NCBI GenBank assembly: GCA_047606825.1
Contig: JASGDY010000083.1
Location: 1-64,000, forward strand
Length of the DNA: 64,000 nucleotides
Direction of reading: 5' to 3'
From: Rhizosphaericola sp047606825
Lineage (GTDB): Bacteria; Bacteroidota; Bacteroidia; Chitinophagales; Chitinophagaceae
Program-made: the position numbers and the translations under genes
Shown here: piece after piece, positions 43,673-52,817 of the stretch
How positions within the stretch are numbered: the stretch's first letter is position 1
How the letters are laid out: every line of letters starts with the position of its first letter
The notes under the pieces: model-generated
Told to the model about the DNA's origin: nothing
What the model saw: the letters and a program-made list of their open reading frames with translations, nothing else
Databases searched by the model: none

Positions 43673-45652
43673 TTATTGTTTTGAAATCCATTCAACTAAA
43701 TCATTTGCGGCTTGGAAGTTTTCAAAATCGGGTGGAAGTTTTCTTCCGTCTACATATTCGTTGTAGACCCAAGGGTCGCCTACTGCAAAGACTAAGCCCT
43801 TGCCATATTTGACGACGGTCATAATCGTATTGCCGTCATTGGAAAGTATAATGTTGACCTTTTTTTTGTCGAGGATGTTGATAGTCGATATTTCTTTTAA
43901 ATATATTTTTTTCGTATTGGGAAATACGGCATTGCCCAATGGAATATTAACTGCACCTTGTTCGAACTGTCGTCCCTGCACACGGTTTTTACTATCGTTG
44001 TTAAATTTAAGTCCAAATTTTTCTGTGAGGATATTAAGATGTTCTAAGTCGCAATTACCAGAATCATTTGCCAACAACAAGAGCTTCCCGCCTTTTTTAA
44101 CCCAATCCGTAATCGCTTGTGCGTGTTGTTCGTTCATGTAGTTTGGATGTTTCGTTTCCTTTTCCGTGTCAGGGTCAACTATAATAAAAGCGGACGCGTT
44201 TTTTAAATTGTTGATTGTTGGTGCTTCTTTTAATGTTGCGAGCCGATAGCCTTTGTTTTTCCAGACATTTCCGAAAAAAGAAAAACCATTGTTGTCTTCT
44301 TCATGCCATGCATAATGGAAAGGTTCCTCAAACCCGAACGGTGTTTTCGTCCATTCATTGTTGAAATAATTGTCCAGTAATACTGTATTTTTTAAAGGCT
44401 TAATAGTATAGGATTTTTCTATTTCGTCGACTGCCAAAAGATAGGCTCCAATACCTTTTAAATCGTTCGGAACGACCTTTTCGCTCATATAGTATCCAAA
44501 ACTTCCGTCCCTATGATTTTTGCTGCCACCCAAACCGGAAACGGAAACTGTTCCATTTAATGTCGTTTTGCCGTCTTTTATTTCAATGAATCTCTTTTGG
44601 ATTGATTTAAAAGCGTTTTGTGCGACCCGCAGGTATTTGCTGGGGAGATACTGGTTGCGCACACCTTTGGCCAGTACGTACACAAACATGCAGGATGCAG
44701 AAGCTTCGGGATAATTTCCCTGACTTGTTTCCTGGTCCAATATATTGTTCCAAAGTTGGTCGTTTTTGCTTTGGTATTTAACGACGGTGGCTGCGCAATC
44801 GTTGAGAATTGCAAGGAGCTCTTTTCTTTTCGGATGGTCTTGTGGAAAATAATCCAAAACGTCCACCAATGCCATCATGTACCAACCCATTGCCTGCGCC
44901 CAAAAATGTGGCGACAAACCAGTATTGGGATCTGCCCATTTTTCTTTTTTAGACTCATCCCAACCGTGGTACAGCAATCCTGTTTTTGTGTCTTTTGCGT
45001 TTTCTGCGACGAGGATAAACTGGTGTGCGATGTCGTCAAACGCCGAATCTTTATGGGCAAGTGCCGCATATTCCGTATAAAACGGTTCGGCCATGTATAG
45101 ACCGTCGAGCCATATCTGGTTTGGATATATCTTTTTATACCAGAAACCGCCGCTTGCAGTCCTTGGTTGTTCTTTTAACTGATTCCATAAAATGGTTGCC
45201 GCGTCTAAATATTTCTTTTGTAATGTTACTTTGTACAACAGCAATAATGACCTGCCGTTTTTGATATTGTCCAGATTGTAGTCCGCCGCTTTATAGGTTC
45301 TTATCGTGCCGTCTTTTTCGATATACGGGTCGATGTTGGACGGTATGTATTCGAAATATCTTCCGTTGGCCGAAGATTTCCACATAGCGGCAGTACCTTC
45401 CAAGACGACACCTAAATCATAGGACCATTTCATCCGCGAACCGCTGTCGTTATGTGCAGACAATAGCTGCATGGATGTCTCCAATAATTCCTTTTTGGTT
45501 GTTGTCTGTGCTTGATTTGCGCCGTTATGCAGGATGCTGATAGTATCTTTTTTTAATGTTGGTAGGATAGTTGCTGGTTGCGCCGACAGATGCCCGACAG
45601 AGGCAAATGCAAATATTCCCAATGCCTTTATTTTACAGTTGAAAATGTTCAT
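43673..45652 (-). CDS. GH105 unsaturated rhamnogalacturonyl hydrolase with C-terminal DUF4350-like domain
   Basis: 659 aa with an N-terminal signal peptide (to about residue 24, ending SAQ). Residues ~60-400 form the alpha6/alpha6-barrel of GH88/GH105: MKWSYDLGVVLEGTAAMW, LDGLYMAEPFYTEYA, LLYHGWDESKKEKWADP, LSPHFWAQAMGWYMMALVDVL and GLGGSKNHRDGSFGYYMSE. Residues ~440-655 resemble DUF4350 (glutamine-amidotransferase-like fold: LLANDSGNCDLEHLNIL). It removes unsaturated galacturonyl ends left by pectin lyases, in the periplasm. First structural gene of the operon. Confidence 0.9.
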   Translation of the reverse strand: MNIFNCKIKALGIFAFASVGHLSAQPATILPTLKKDTISILHNGANQAQTTTKKELLETSMQLLSAHNDSGSRMKWSYDLGVVLEGTAAMWKSSANGRYFEYIPSNIDPYIEKDGTIRTYKAADYNLDNIKNGRSLLLLYKVTLQKKYLDAATILWNQLKEQPRTASGGFWYKKIYPNQIWLDGLYMAEPFYTEYAALAHKDSAFDDIAHQFILVAENAKDTKTGLLYHGWDESKKEKWADPNTGLSPHFWAQAMGWYMMALVDVLDYFPQDHPKRKELLAILNDCAATVVKYQSKNDQLWNNILDQETSQGNYPEASASCMFVYVLAKGVRNQYLPSKYLRVAQNAFKSIQKRFIEIKDGKTTLNGTVSVSGLGGSKNHRDGSFGYYMSEKVVPNDLKGIGAYLLAVDEIEKSYTIKPLKNTVLLDNYFNNEWTKTPFGFEEPFHYAWHEEDNNGFSFFGNVWKNKGYRLATLKEAPTINNLKNASAFIIVDPDTEKETKHPNYMNEQHAQAITDWVKKGGKLLLLANDSGNCDLEHLNILTEKFGLKFNNDSKNRVQGRQFEQGAVNIPLGNAVFPNTKKIYLKEISTINILDKKKVNIILSNDGNTIMTVVKYGKGLVFAVGDPWVYNEYVDGRKLPPDFENFQAANDLVEWISKQ

Positions 45653-46026
45653 GCTTAATATCCTATTATGGCTTACAATTGCTCGTTAAGCTTACAAATT
45701 TACATCTTGCAATAGGAAATGGTCCGAAAAATCTATGCAAACGATGCCAGTAAAAAGCCAAAAGCATTTCTTATACCATTTGTATAAGTAAAATGGACCA
45801 AACAAAGGAATCCAAGATTGCTTCGTTCGCTTCGCGGCTACTTCGTGGTCGTTCGCAATGACGTATTTTATTGTCATAAATAGGAATATCAAAATAGTAT
45901 TCTCTCAAAGTTTTCTTCGCTCTTCGGCTACATTTGCGTTCCAACGCCATGCCGTGTAGAACTGTATATTTTGTGCGAATGTGGGACTACTTTAGGCTTT
46001 TGTCTATTAATGCTTTTTTGCCTTTT
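45653..46026. other. Intergenic region between the LacI gene and the galacturonate operon
   Basis: Contains a 7-bp stem-loop (CTTATAC/GTATAAG, 45770-45788) and a copy of the GATTGCTTC/GCAATGACGT repeat (45816-45864). The palindrome-like TTACAATTGCTCGTTA lies near 45675 just upstream of the GH105 gene and partly matches the sequence at 47109, so it might be an operator. No gene is supported. Confidence 0.4.
45816..45864. repeat. Dispersed repeat GATTGCTTCG...GCAATGACGT
   Basis: Same end blocks as the longer foldback at 54502-54606; here only one arm set is present, about 49 bp. This family (GTCATTGC...GAAGCAATC) is scattered in many bacterial genomes. Confidence 0.55.
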
Positions 46027-47043
46027 TCATATATCCGAAAAATGGACAATCTCACTCTGGAGCGTAATCGTTTCAAACTGTGTTACGGGTCTTTTGGCTT
46101 CAATCAATTCCAACAAAAGCCGAGTGGCGATCTGTCCCATTTCAAACGCGGGTTGATAGACGATGTCCAGTTCTGGTGCGACCAGTTCCATCACGCTGGA
46201 GTTGGTGAACCCGGCGATGCTCAATGTTTTCAGCTTTTCGGCGTTGGTACGTTTTAAGGAGAGTAACGAACCCGTTGTCAGGCGGTCGTTGGCGATGACA
46301 AGGCCGTCGCAATTGGTTTCCAGTATTTCCTGTATGACCTGTTGCAGGTCGGTGGCGAGGTTGCCTGTGTCGGTGCAGTATTTGACGAGAGCCGGGTCAT
46401 AGGCTATATGATGTTTTTGGAGTGCCGCCTTATATCCAGCGAGACGTTCCTGCACATTAGGAAGGTGCGATGCATACGTGATGTGCACGATTTGCTTTTT
46501 TCCTTTTTTGATTAGATTTTCCGTGATGTTGAACGAACTCTGGAAATTGTCTACAACGACCTTGTGCGTATTGATTTCGTTGCACACGCGATCAAAAAAG
46601 ACGATGGGAAGTCCACTTTCGTGGAGCTCCTTGAGGTAGTCGATGTCGGTCGTGTTGGCGGAAAGTGCCACCAACAGACCGTCGATGGCGCGCGAGCCAA
46701 AGTTGGAAATGATCATCTTTTCCAGTTCATAAGATTCGTGTGTCTGAGAGACGACGACTTGGTAGCCTTTTTGGTAGGCGATAGTGTCCACGCCGTCAAT
46801 GACCTGCGAATAGAAATTGTTGGCAATCTCGCTCAGCACGATCCCGATAGTATAGGTGCGTCTTTCCTTGAGCGAAAGCGCGATGGGATTGGGCTTGTAA
46901 TGTATCTTGTTGGCATAGTCGAGGACAAGCTTTTTGGTGTCTTCGCTTATTTCGTAACTGTCGCGTAGTGCCCGAGAAACTGTTGATGGGGACAGTCCAA
47001 GCGTTTTTGCGATATCCTTTATGGTTGTTATCTCTCTTTTCAT
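46027..47043 (-). CDS. LacI-family transcriptional regulator
   Basis: 338 aa from ATG 47043 (MKREITTIKDIAKTLGLS); an in-frame ATG 21 nt upstream adds MQTNCGY, not conserved. N-terminal HTH: TTIKDIAKTLGLSPSTVSRALRDSYEISEDTKKLVL with the hinge helix. Residues ~60-335 are a periplasmic-binding-type ligand domain (IGIVLSEIANNFYSQVIDGVDTIAYQKGYQVVVSQT). Placed upstream of the galacturonate operon and divergent to the acetylesterase, so probably the uronate-responsive regulator. The effector is inferred. Confidence 0.9.
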   Translation of the reverse strand: MKREITTIKDIAKTLGLSPSTVSRALRDSYEISEDTKKLVLDYANKIHYKPNPIALSLKERRTYTIGIVLSEIANNFYSQVIDGVDTIAYQKGYQVVVSQTHESYELEKMIISNFGSRAIDGLLVALSANTTDIDYLKELHESGLPIVFFDRVCNEINTHKVVVDNFQSSFNITENLIKKGKKQIVHITYASHLPNVQERLAGYKAALQKHHIAYDPALVKYCTDTGNLATDLQQVIQEILETNCDGLVIANDRLTTGSLLSLKRTNAEKLKTLSIAGFTNSSVMELVAPELDIVYQPAFEMGQIATRLLLELIEAKRPVTQFETITLQSEIVHFSDI

Positions 47044-47108
47044 ATAACCACAATTCGTTTGCAATATAGGTCATTTTGTTGGGATAGCTTCTTCCTTATA
47101 GATGTCGG

Positions 47109-47122
47109 TAACGATTGCGTAA
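47109..47122. promoter_or_regulatory. Possible operator of the LacI regulator
   Basis: TAACGATTGCGTAA is an imperfect palindrome (TTACG...CGTTA on the other strand, one mismatch in five). It lies 66 nt upstream of the LacI gene start and upstream of the acetylesterase. Weak evidence; a single site with one similar sequence near 45675. Confidence 0.25.
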
Positions 47123-47449
47123 ATTTTATAAATAACATTTGTTGATTTTATGTTTCCATATACTAACATTGTACCGTAGGATTGTTCTGCCTGTATGCTT
47201 TTTTATTTGTCCACATCCATAAAGTCTTCCGGCAAAACCATTTCGACTAGCGGCTCCGTGGGTGCTTACAATCTGTCGCCCAGTCCGTTCGATTATATAT
47301 TGAAATTTTTATGCCGGTAAGATGTTCTTTTCTTCATTATGCGTTTTTATCCAACGCGAAGCAATCGCGCACTTACTGTCATTGTGTATTATTTAATAAT
47401 TAAACAAATAGGTTCAATAAGTTCAATAAATTAAATCCAAAATATTCAA

Positions 47450-48226
47450 ATGAAAAAATACACATGCTTCTTTTGGCTTATTGCCATTGCCACAATGGTA
47501 ATGGCTTTTGTACAGGGCAGTCCGATTACGTTGTATATGATTGGCGATTCGACGATGAGCGTCAAAAGTCGAAAAGCTTATCCCGAGACGGGTTGGGGAA
47601 TGGCGTTTCCCGCTTTTTTCAAAAACGGTGTTACCGTAAAGGATTTGGCATTGAACGGCCGCAGTTCGAAATCGTTTAGGAAAGATGTCAACGAGGCGAA
47701 AGCCACGACTGTGGACCATTGGCAGCCGATATTGGATGCATTGAAACCCGGCGACTACGTCATGATAGAATTTGGACATAATGACGAAAAAAAAGACAAA
47801 CCATTGGTTGGTACGACGGTTGACGAGTTTAAAGCCAACCTTGCACAATATGTACAGGAAACACGCGACCATAAAGCGTTTCCGATATTGCTGACACCGA
47901 TTGTGCGCCGTGCGTTTAAAGGCGGTGTGTTGCAGGACACGCACGTACCGTATGCCGATGCGGTACGCCGAGTAGCGGATTCATTGAACGTCCCGCTCAT
48001 TGACATGCAAAAAAGTACGGCCAAACTCGTCGGCGGTCTGGGAGACCAAGCTTCTATCGAATTGTACAACTATGTGGACAGCGGCAATGTCAACTATCCA
48101 AAAGGAAAAAAAGACGACACGCATCTCAGCCCCAAAGGCGCGGATGAATTTGCGTATTTGGCTGCGGAAGGCTTGAAGTTATTGCATCTTCCTTTGTCGG
48201 ACTATGTGGAATTGAAGAAGCGTTAA
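47450..48226 (+). CDS. Rhamnogalacturonan acetylesterase (SGNH/GDSL hydrolase)
   Basis: Removes acetyl groups from rhamnogalacturonan I so that other pectinases can work; secreted. 258 aa, signal peptide MKKYTCFFWLIAIATMVMAFVQG. SGNH blocks: GDSTMS (nucleophile Ser), LNGRSSKSF (Gly/Asn region), EFGHNDEKK (GxND Asn) and DDTHLSPKGADEFAYLAAEG (catalytic Asp and His). It is divergent from the LacI gene and, with GH105, defines pectin as the carbon source. Weak promoter region; no clear -7 box. Confidence 0.93.
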   Translation: MKKYTCFFWLIAIATMVMAFVQGSPITLYMIGDSTMSVKSRKAYPETGWGMAFPAFFKNGVTVKDLALNGRSSKSFRKDVNEAKATTVDHWQPILDALKPGDYVMIEFGHNDEKKDKPLVGTTVDEFKANLAQYVQETRDHKAFPILLTPIVRRAFKGGVLQDTHVPYADAVRRVADSLNVPLIDMQKSTAKLVGGLGDQASIELYNYVDSGNVNYPKGKKDDTHLSPKGADEFAYLAAEGLKLLHLPLSDYVELKKR

Positions 48227-48455
48227 ATATTGGGCGAATATGCCACAACCTACGGTTCGGAGTCTTCACTGACCTGCATTACAATTGTTTCGGTCGTATT
48301 GCCCGAGGCGATATGACCGATAGATTTATAGTTTGCAAGTGGATAAATTAGTGAACTGGCAGAAAACGACCGCGTTAGCCGTCATTCCCGCGTAGGCGGG
48401 AATCTGATATAAGCACGAAAGATTAGCTTTGCTCACTTCGCGGTCGCTGCACTAA

Positions 48456-48545
48456 ACAGTTATCGTCTTTGAAAACGTGCAAATCAACGGCAGCAGGAAT
48501 CTTGACATACCTGCATCGCTGAAAGACGCTATCAAGATGCAATAG
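48456..48545 (+). pseudogene. Possible C-terminal remnant of a lost gene
   Basis: Between two in-frame stops the 29 codons read TVIVFENVQINGSRNLDIP (first part) and then ASLKDAIKMQ, followed by TAG and a terminator-like hairpin. The FENVQINGS pattern resembles the end of beta-helix polysaccharide enzymes such as GH28, which would suit the adjoining pectin locus, but it is short and could be chance. No upstream part survives in frame. Confidence 0.2.
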
Positions 48546-48567
48546 CACAACTTAACTTTACCCGCTC

Positions 48568-48594
48568 AATCCCTGCGCTTTGGACGCAGGGATT
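48568..48594 (+). terminator. Terminator-like hairpin
   Basis: AATCCCTGCG (48568-48577) pairs perfectly with CGCAGGGATT (48585-48594), then GGTATTTT. It lies 23 nt after the vestigial reading frame and might have ended its transcript. Confidence 0.55.
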
Positions 48595-48833
48595 GGTATT
48601 TTAATAGGACGAACGTATTCTTTCCAAGTACAAGGACTGCTGCGCCACACTTGGACTCGTGGGAATGCCGTTGGGTATTTTCCCTTCTTTCTTCCTCGGC
48701 TAGCTTCGTGGGATTCAAACAGGAAAAACTGAATCGGGGCAATAAGAGCAACATTTTTTATCCGTGTTTTACAGTCCTATCCATTTTTTCCCTACATTTA
48801 AATCGATAATGTGTAAAAACTAAAATCGAACCC

Positions 48834-51800
48834 ATGGCTATAAAAATCGCTATCCGGCACAAGACCACTTACCGATACGACCGGCTCGTGTCGCTTTCCC
48901 CACACGTATTCCGTCTGCGGCCTGCGGCGCATTCGCGTACGCCGATTGAGTCCTATTCCTTTAAGATTAAACCAACGGAGCATTTTATCAACTGGCAGCA
49001 GGACCCGTTTGGCAATTTTCAGGCACGCGTCGTGTTTCCCGAAAAAATGCGGGAACTCGATGTGGAAGTGGAAGTTGTTGCACGTATGGAGGTGCTCAAT
49101 CCTTTTGATTTCTTTGTGGAAGAATACGCGGAAAAATTTCCGTTTAGATATGCGCCGAACCTGCGCAAGGAACTCGTTCCTTATCTGGAAGTCATGGACG
49201 GCGGACCTTTGCTCGACCGATGGGTGCGGGACAATATCGACCTGAGCGAGCCGATTCCTATCGTCAATTTCCTTGTGGACATCAACCAAAAAGTCAACCA
49301 GGCGGTCAACTATACCATCCGCATGGAGCCCGGTGTGCAGAAACCGGACTACACTTTGTCCACGGCGTGGGGCTCTTGCCGTGACAGCGGTTGGCTGTTG
49401 GTGCAGATTATGCGCAAGCTCGGTCTTGCCGCGCGGTTTGTTTCCGGTTATCTCGTGCAGTTGACCGCCGACGAAAAATCCTTGGACGGCCCATCGGGTC
49501 CCGAAAAGGATTTTACCGACTTGCACGCCTGGTGCGAAGTGTATATTCCCGGTGCGGGCTGGATTGGGCTGGATGCCACGTCCGGACTATTTGCGGGCGA
49601 AGGGCATATTCCCCTGGCGTGTACGCCCGACTATCAGAGTGCCGCACCCGTCGTGGGGGCTTCGGACGTTGCGGAGGTGACTTTTGAATTTGACAATGCC
49701 GTCACGCGCATCTACGAAGACCCGCGTGTGACCAAACCATTTTCCGAACAGCAATGGCTGGAAATCGACGAAATAGGCAAAAAAGTCGATGCCGACCTCG
49801 CGGCTTACGATGTCAAGCTGACGATGGGAGGGGAGCCGACTTTTGTGTCCATCGACGACATGGAATCGGCACAGTGGAACACGGCTGCCGACGGCAAGGA
49901 AAAAAGGATTCTTTCGCATGACCTGATTTTTCGGCTGCGGGACGCTTTCGGTCCCAATGGCCTGATACATTACGGACAGGGAAAATGGTACCCCGGCGAG
50001 CCGTTGCCGCGTTGGCAATACGGTCTTTACTGGCGCAAGGACGGCTATTCGATTTGGAAAAATCCCGGGCTTATCGCACACGAAAAAACGGAGAAAAAAT
50101 ATACTGCCGCTGACGCGCAATTGTATTTGGAAGAACTGGCGCGACACCTTGGCATCGATACGCAAAACATTAGCGCGGCTTACGAAGACACGTTATTTTT
50201 CCTATGGACCGAAGGTAAGAACCCCCTCAACGTGGACCCGCTGAAAACCAACCTCAAAGACCCACTCGAACGGCGCACGCTCGCGCAGTTGCTCGACAAG
50301 GGCCTGGGAGAACCCGCGGGATTTGTCCTGCCGATGGAATGGAACTATTGGAACAATACTTGGCTGAGTTGCCAATGGCGATTTAACCGTCAACACCTGT
50401 TCCTGATTCCCGGCAATTCGCCGATTGGGCTGCGTCTGCCGTTGGATTCGCTGCCCGTCATCTCCAAGGCCAACGCAAAAGTCAACGTCGAACGCAGCAC
50501 TTTTGAGGACATGCCGGATTTCCCGCAGTTTGAGGAAGCGATAGCCGCACGTTACGGAACGATTACCGAATTTACCGAACCGCCGAAAAAAGAAATCCCC
50601 GCATTTGTCCTCCAAGAGGAAAAAGAGGAAGCGCTGAAGCATCCCGAAAAAAAGAAGGAAGTGCCGGAAGAAGAAAAGGAAATCCTCTTTGAAGTGCAGA
50701 CGATAAAAACAGCTTTGTCGGTCGAGGTGCGCGACGGATTTATCTACCTGTTCCTGCCGCCGCTGAAATGGGCGGAGCATTATCTTGACCTCGTCGCATC
50801 CATCGAGGCGACTTCCGAAAAACTCCAGATGCCTGTCCGTATTGAGGGTTACGAACCGCCGCGCGACAACCGTTTGGAAAAAATCGTCGTCTCGCCCGAC
50901 CCCGGCGTCATCGAAGTCAATATCCACCCGTCCAAATCCTGGGAGGAACTCAAACACAATATCGAAACCCTGTACGAACAGGCGCGGCTTTCGCGTCTCG
51001 GCACGGAAAAATTTATGCTCGACGGCCGACACACCGGCACGGGCGGCGGCAACCATGTCACCATCGGTGGCGACAAACCAGAAAACAGCCCATTGCTGCG
51101 CCGTCCCGACCTGTTGCGGAGCATCATCACTTTTTGGCAGCACCATCCCTCGTTGTCCTACCTGTTTTCCGGGCCGTTTATCGGACCGACCAGCCAGGCG
51201 CCCCGTATAGATGAAGGCCGTGAGGAAAAGCTGTACGAAATGGAAATCGCCTTTAGCGAAATTCCTGAATCCGGCAATACGCCGTTCTGGTTGGTGGACC
51301 GCATCTTCCGGCATCTGTTGACGGACATTACGGGCAATACGCACCGTTCCGAACTGTGCATCGACAAGATGTATTCACCGGACAGTTCGTCCGGTCGGTT
51401 GGGGATATTGGAGTTCCGCGGTTTTGACATGCCACCGCATCGGCACATGAGCCTGTTGCAGATGCTGCTTGTGCGCGCACTCGTCGCCGCTTTTTGGAAA
51501 AAGCCCTACAAACACGACTTAGTACGCTGGGGTACGGAACTCCACGACAAATTCCTGTTGCCGCATTACGTCAAAAAAGACATTGCCGACGTGGTCGCTT
51601 ACCTTAACCAGTCGGGTTACGCTTTCAAAGCCGAATGGTTTGACGCGTTTACCGAGTTCCGTTTCCCGCGCTACGGTTCGCTCAACCTCGAAGGTATCCA
51701 GATGGACATACACATGGCGATAGAACCTTGGCATGTACTGGGTGAGGAAATGTCGTCCGCAGGTACTTCCCGGTTTGTGGATTCGTCGTTGGAGCGCGTA

Positions 51801-52277
51801 CAGCTCAAAGTCTCCGGTCTCAACGACAGCCGCTATATATTGCTCTGCAACGGTGTGCGCGTACCACTTACCCCTACGGACAGAAAAGGCGAATACGTCT
51901 GCGGCATCCGTTACCGCGCATGGCAACCGCCGAGTGCGCTGCATCCGACGATTGGCGTTGACACACCGTTGACTTTTGACTTGGTGGACACTTGGAATGG
52001 CCGTTCCATTGGCGGTTGCACATATTATGTTTCGCATCCGGGCGGCCGCAGTTATGACGTGTTCCCTATCAACAGTTTCGAGGCGGAATCAAGGCGCATC
52101 AGCCGTTTCGGTACGACGGAGTTTACGCAGGGTGTTTTGTTCTCCAATCCTGTATTGACCTCGGTCGTGCAGCATACCGTAGAACAAAACCGCCAACCGT
52201 TTGTATGGGACGCACCGATCCCGGAAATAAGCAACGAATATCCGTGCACGCTGGATTTGAGGAAAGCGAGGAAGTGA
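48834..52277 (+). CDS. Transglutaminase-like protein with DUF2126
   Basis: 1147 aa, cytoplasmic by sequence (no signal peptide). Residues ~1-290: bacterial transglutaminase N-terminal and core domain (IAIRHKTTYRYDRLVSLSPHVFRLRP; WGSCRDSGWLLVQIMRKLGL with the catalytic Cys; LHAWCEVYIPGAGWIGLDATSGLF with His and Asp). Residues ~310-1130: DUF2126 (TMGGEPTFVSIDD, LMEIAFSEIPESGNTPFWLVDR-like block, FRHLLTDITGNTHRSELCIDKMYSPDSSSGRLGILEFRGFDMPPH). A charged Glu/Lys stretch at ~595-625 separates parts. Usual genomic partners (alpha-E/DUF403 and ATP-grasp DUF404/407 proteins) are missing here. Function unknown; thought to modify or make a peptide-like product. Confidence 0.88.
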   Translation: MAIKIAIRHKTTYRYDRLVSLSPHVFRLRPAAHSRTPIESYSFKIKPTEHFINWQQDPFGNFQARVVFPEKMRELDVEVEVVARMEVLNPFDFFVEEYAEKFPFRYAPNLRKELVPYLEVMDGGPLLDRWVRDNIDLSEPIPIVNFLVDINQKVNQAVNYTIRMEPGVQKPDYTLSTAWGSCRDSGWLLVQIMRKLGLAARFVSGYLVQLTADEKSLDGPSGPEKDFTDLHAWCEVYIPGAGWIGLDATSGLFAGEGHIPLACTPDYQSAAPVVGASDVAEVTFEFDNAVTRIYEDPRVTKPFSEQQWLEIDEIGKKVDADLAAYDVKLTMGGEPTFVSIDDMESAQWNTAADGKEKRILSHDLIFRLRDAFGPNGLIHYGQGKWYPGEPLPRWQYGLYWRKDGYSIWKNPGLIAHEKTEKKYTAADAQLYLEELARHLGIDTQNISAAYEDTLFFLWTEGKNPLNVDPLKTNLKDPLERRTLAQLLDKGLGEPAGFVLPMEWNYWNNTWLSCQWRFNRQHLFLIPGNSPIGLRLPLDSLPVISKANAKVNVERSTFEDMPDFPQFEEAIAARYGTITEFTEPPKKEIPAFVLQEEKEEALKHPEKKKEVPEEEKEILFEVQTIKTALSVEVRDGFIYLFLPPLKWAEHYLDLVASIEATSEKLQMPVRIEGYEPPRDNRLEKIVVSPDPGVIEVNIHPSKSWEELKHNIETLYEQARLSRLGTEKFMLDGRHTGTGGGNHVTIGGDKPENSPLLRRPDLLRSIITFWQHHPSLSYLFSGPFIGPTSQAPRIDEGREEKLYEMEIAFSEIPESGNTPFWLVDRIFRHLLTDITGNTHRSELCIDKMYSPDSSSGRLGILEFRGFDMPPHRHMSLLQMLLVRALVAAFWKKPYKHDLVRWGTELHDKFLLPHYVKKDIADVVAYLNQSGYAFKAEWFDAFTEFRFPRYGSLNLEGIQMDIHMAIEPWHVLGEEMSSAGTSRFVDSSLERVQLKVSGLNDSRYILLCNGVRVPLTPTDRKGEYVCGIRYRAWQPPSALHPTIGVDTPLTFDLVDTWNGRSIGGCTYYVSHPGGRSYDVFPINSFEAESRRISRFGTTEFTQGVLFSNPVLTSVVQHTVEQNRQPFVWDAPIPEISNEYPCTLDLRKARK

Positions 52278-52391
52278 TTGGGTGATTTGTAGAGACGCAC
52301 GATTGTGCGTCTTTTTACAGCCGGGGTCTTTGCTCGTACAGCGCAGTAGTAAGAGATTTAAATATCGAATAGTTTAAATCTAAAACGAAAA

Positions 52392-52817
52392 ATGGAAGAC
52401 ATTATAGAGGGATTTATTTTTAAAGGGGAAGCTCTTTGGTCATACTCGTACCAAATACCTTTTAATGATTCTGACTTAGTTAATAAAGGTTTTGTTTCTG
52501 GGATGGTTCCATTTTATAGCTATAAAAGTATTATATATATAACCAAAGAATATATAATATTGAAAGATATTGATAATGAACAATCTATCTTAAGCATCAA
52601 AGTCGAGGACGTTACACAACTTTATTTAGGATATGATGAAACTTATAGAAATATTTATGTAAAAAATATTGGCTTTTTTTGGAAGCCATTAAGAATTTCG
52701 TTCGCAAATGCGTATAATTCCCGTACAGAAACAGTTTACTTAATCGTGAATTACAATTACTTTCTTACTTCAAATAAAAAATGTTATAATATATTAGTTT
52801 CTTTAATGAAACACTAG
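52392..52817 (+). CDS. AT-rich orphan protein, unknown function
   Basis: 141 aa, not recognised. Composition is rich in Tyr, Ile and Asn and the DNA is far more AT-rich than its neighbours, suggesting horizontal transfer. Sequence shows beta-strand-like alternation (SIIYITKEYIILKDI, SILSIKVEDVTQLYLGY, IYVKNIGFFWKPLRISF) that could be a PH-like fold, but this is a guess. No signal peptide or membrane helix. The final codon CAC and stop TAG belong to element C: without that insertion the gene would end ATG AAA TAA, one residue shorter. No partner gene is visible. Confidence 0.65.
   Translation: MEDIIEGFIFKGEALWSYSYQIPFNDSDLVNKGFVSGMVPFYSYKSIIYITKEYIILKDIDNEQSILSIKVEDVTQLYLGYDETYRNIYVKNIGFFWKPLRISFANAYNSRTETVYLIVNYNYFLTSNKKCYNILVSLMKH

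Larger units (their letters stand above)
48227..48833. other. Intergenic region with REP-like hairpin and a vestigial open frame
   Basis: Holds the hairpin ATTCCCGC/GCGGGAAT (near 48384-48403) framed by an outer pair CGACCGCG/CGCGGTCG, a 30-codon tail (48456-48545) and a terminator-like hairpin (48568-48594). The rest lacks features. Confidence 0.5.

Noticed and set aside
50202..51344. 380-codon open frame on the minus strand
   Set aside because: Antisense to the transglutaminase/DUF2126 gene; length is explained by the absence of stops in the GC-richer third positions.
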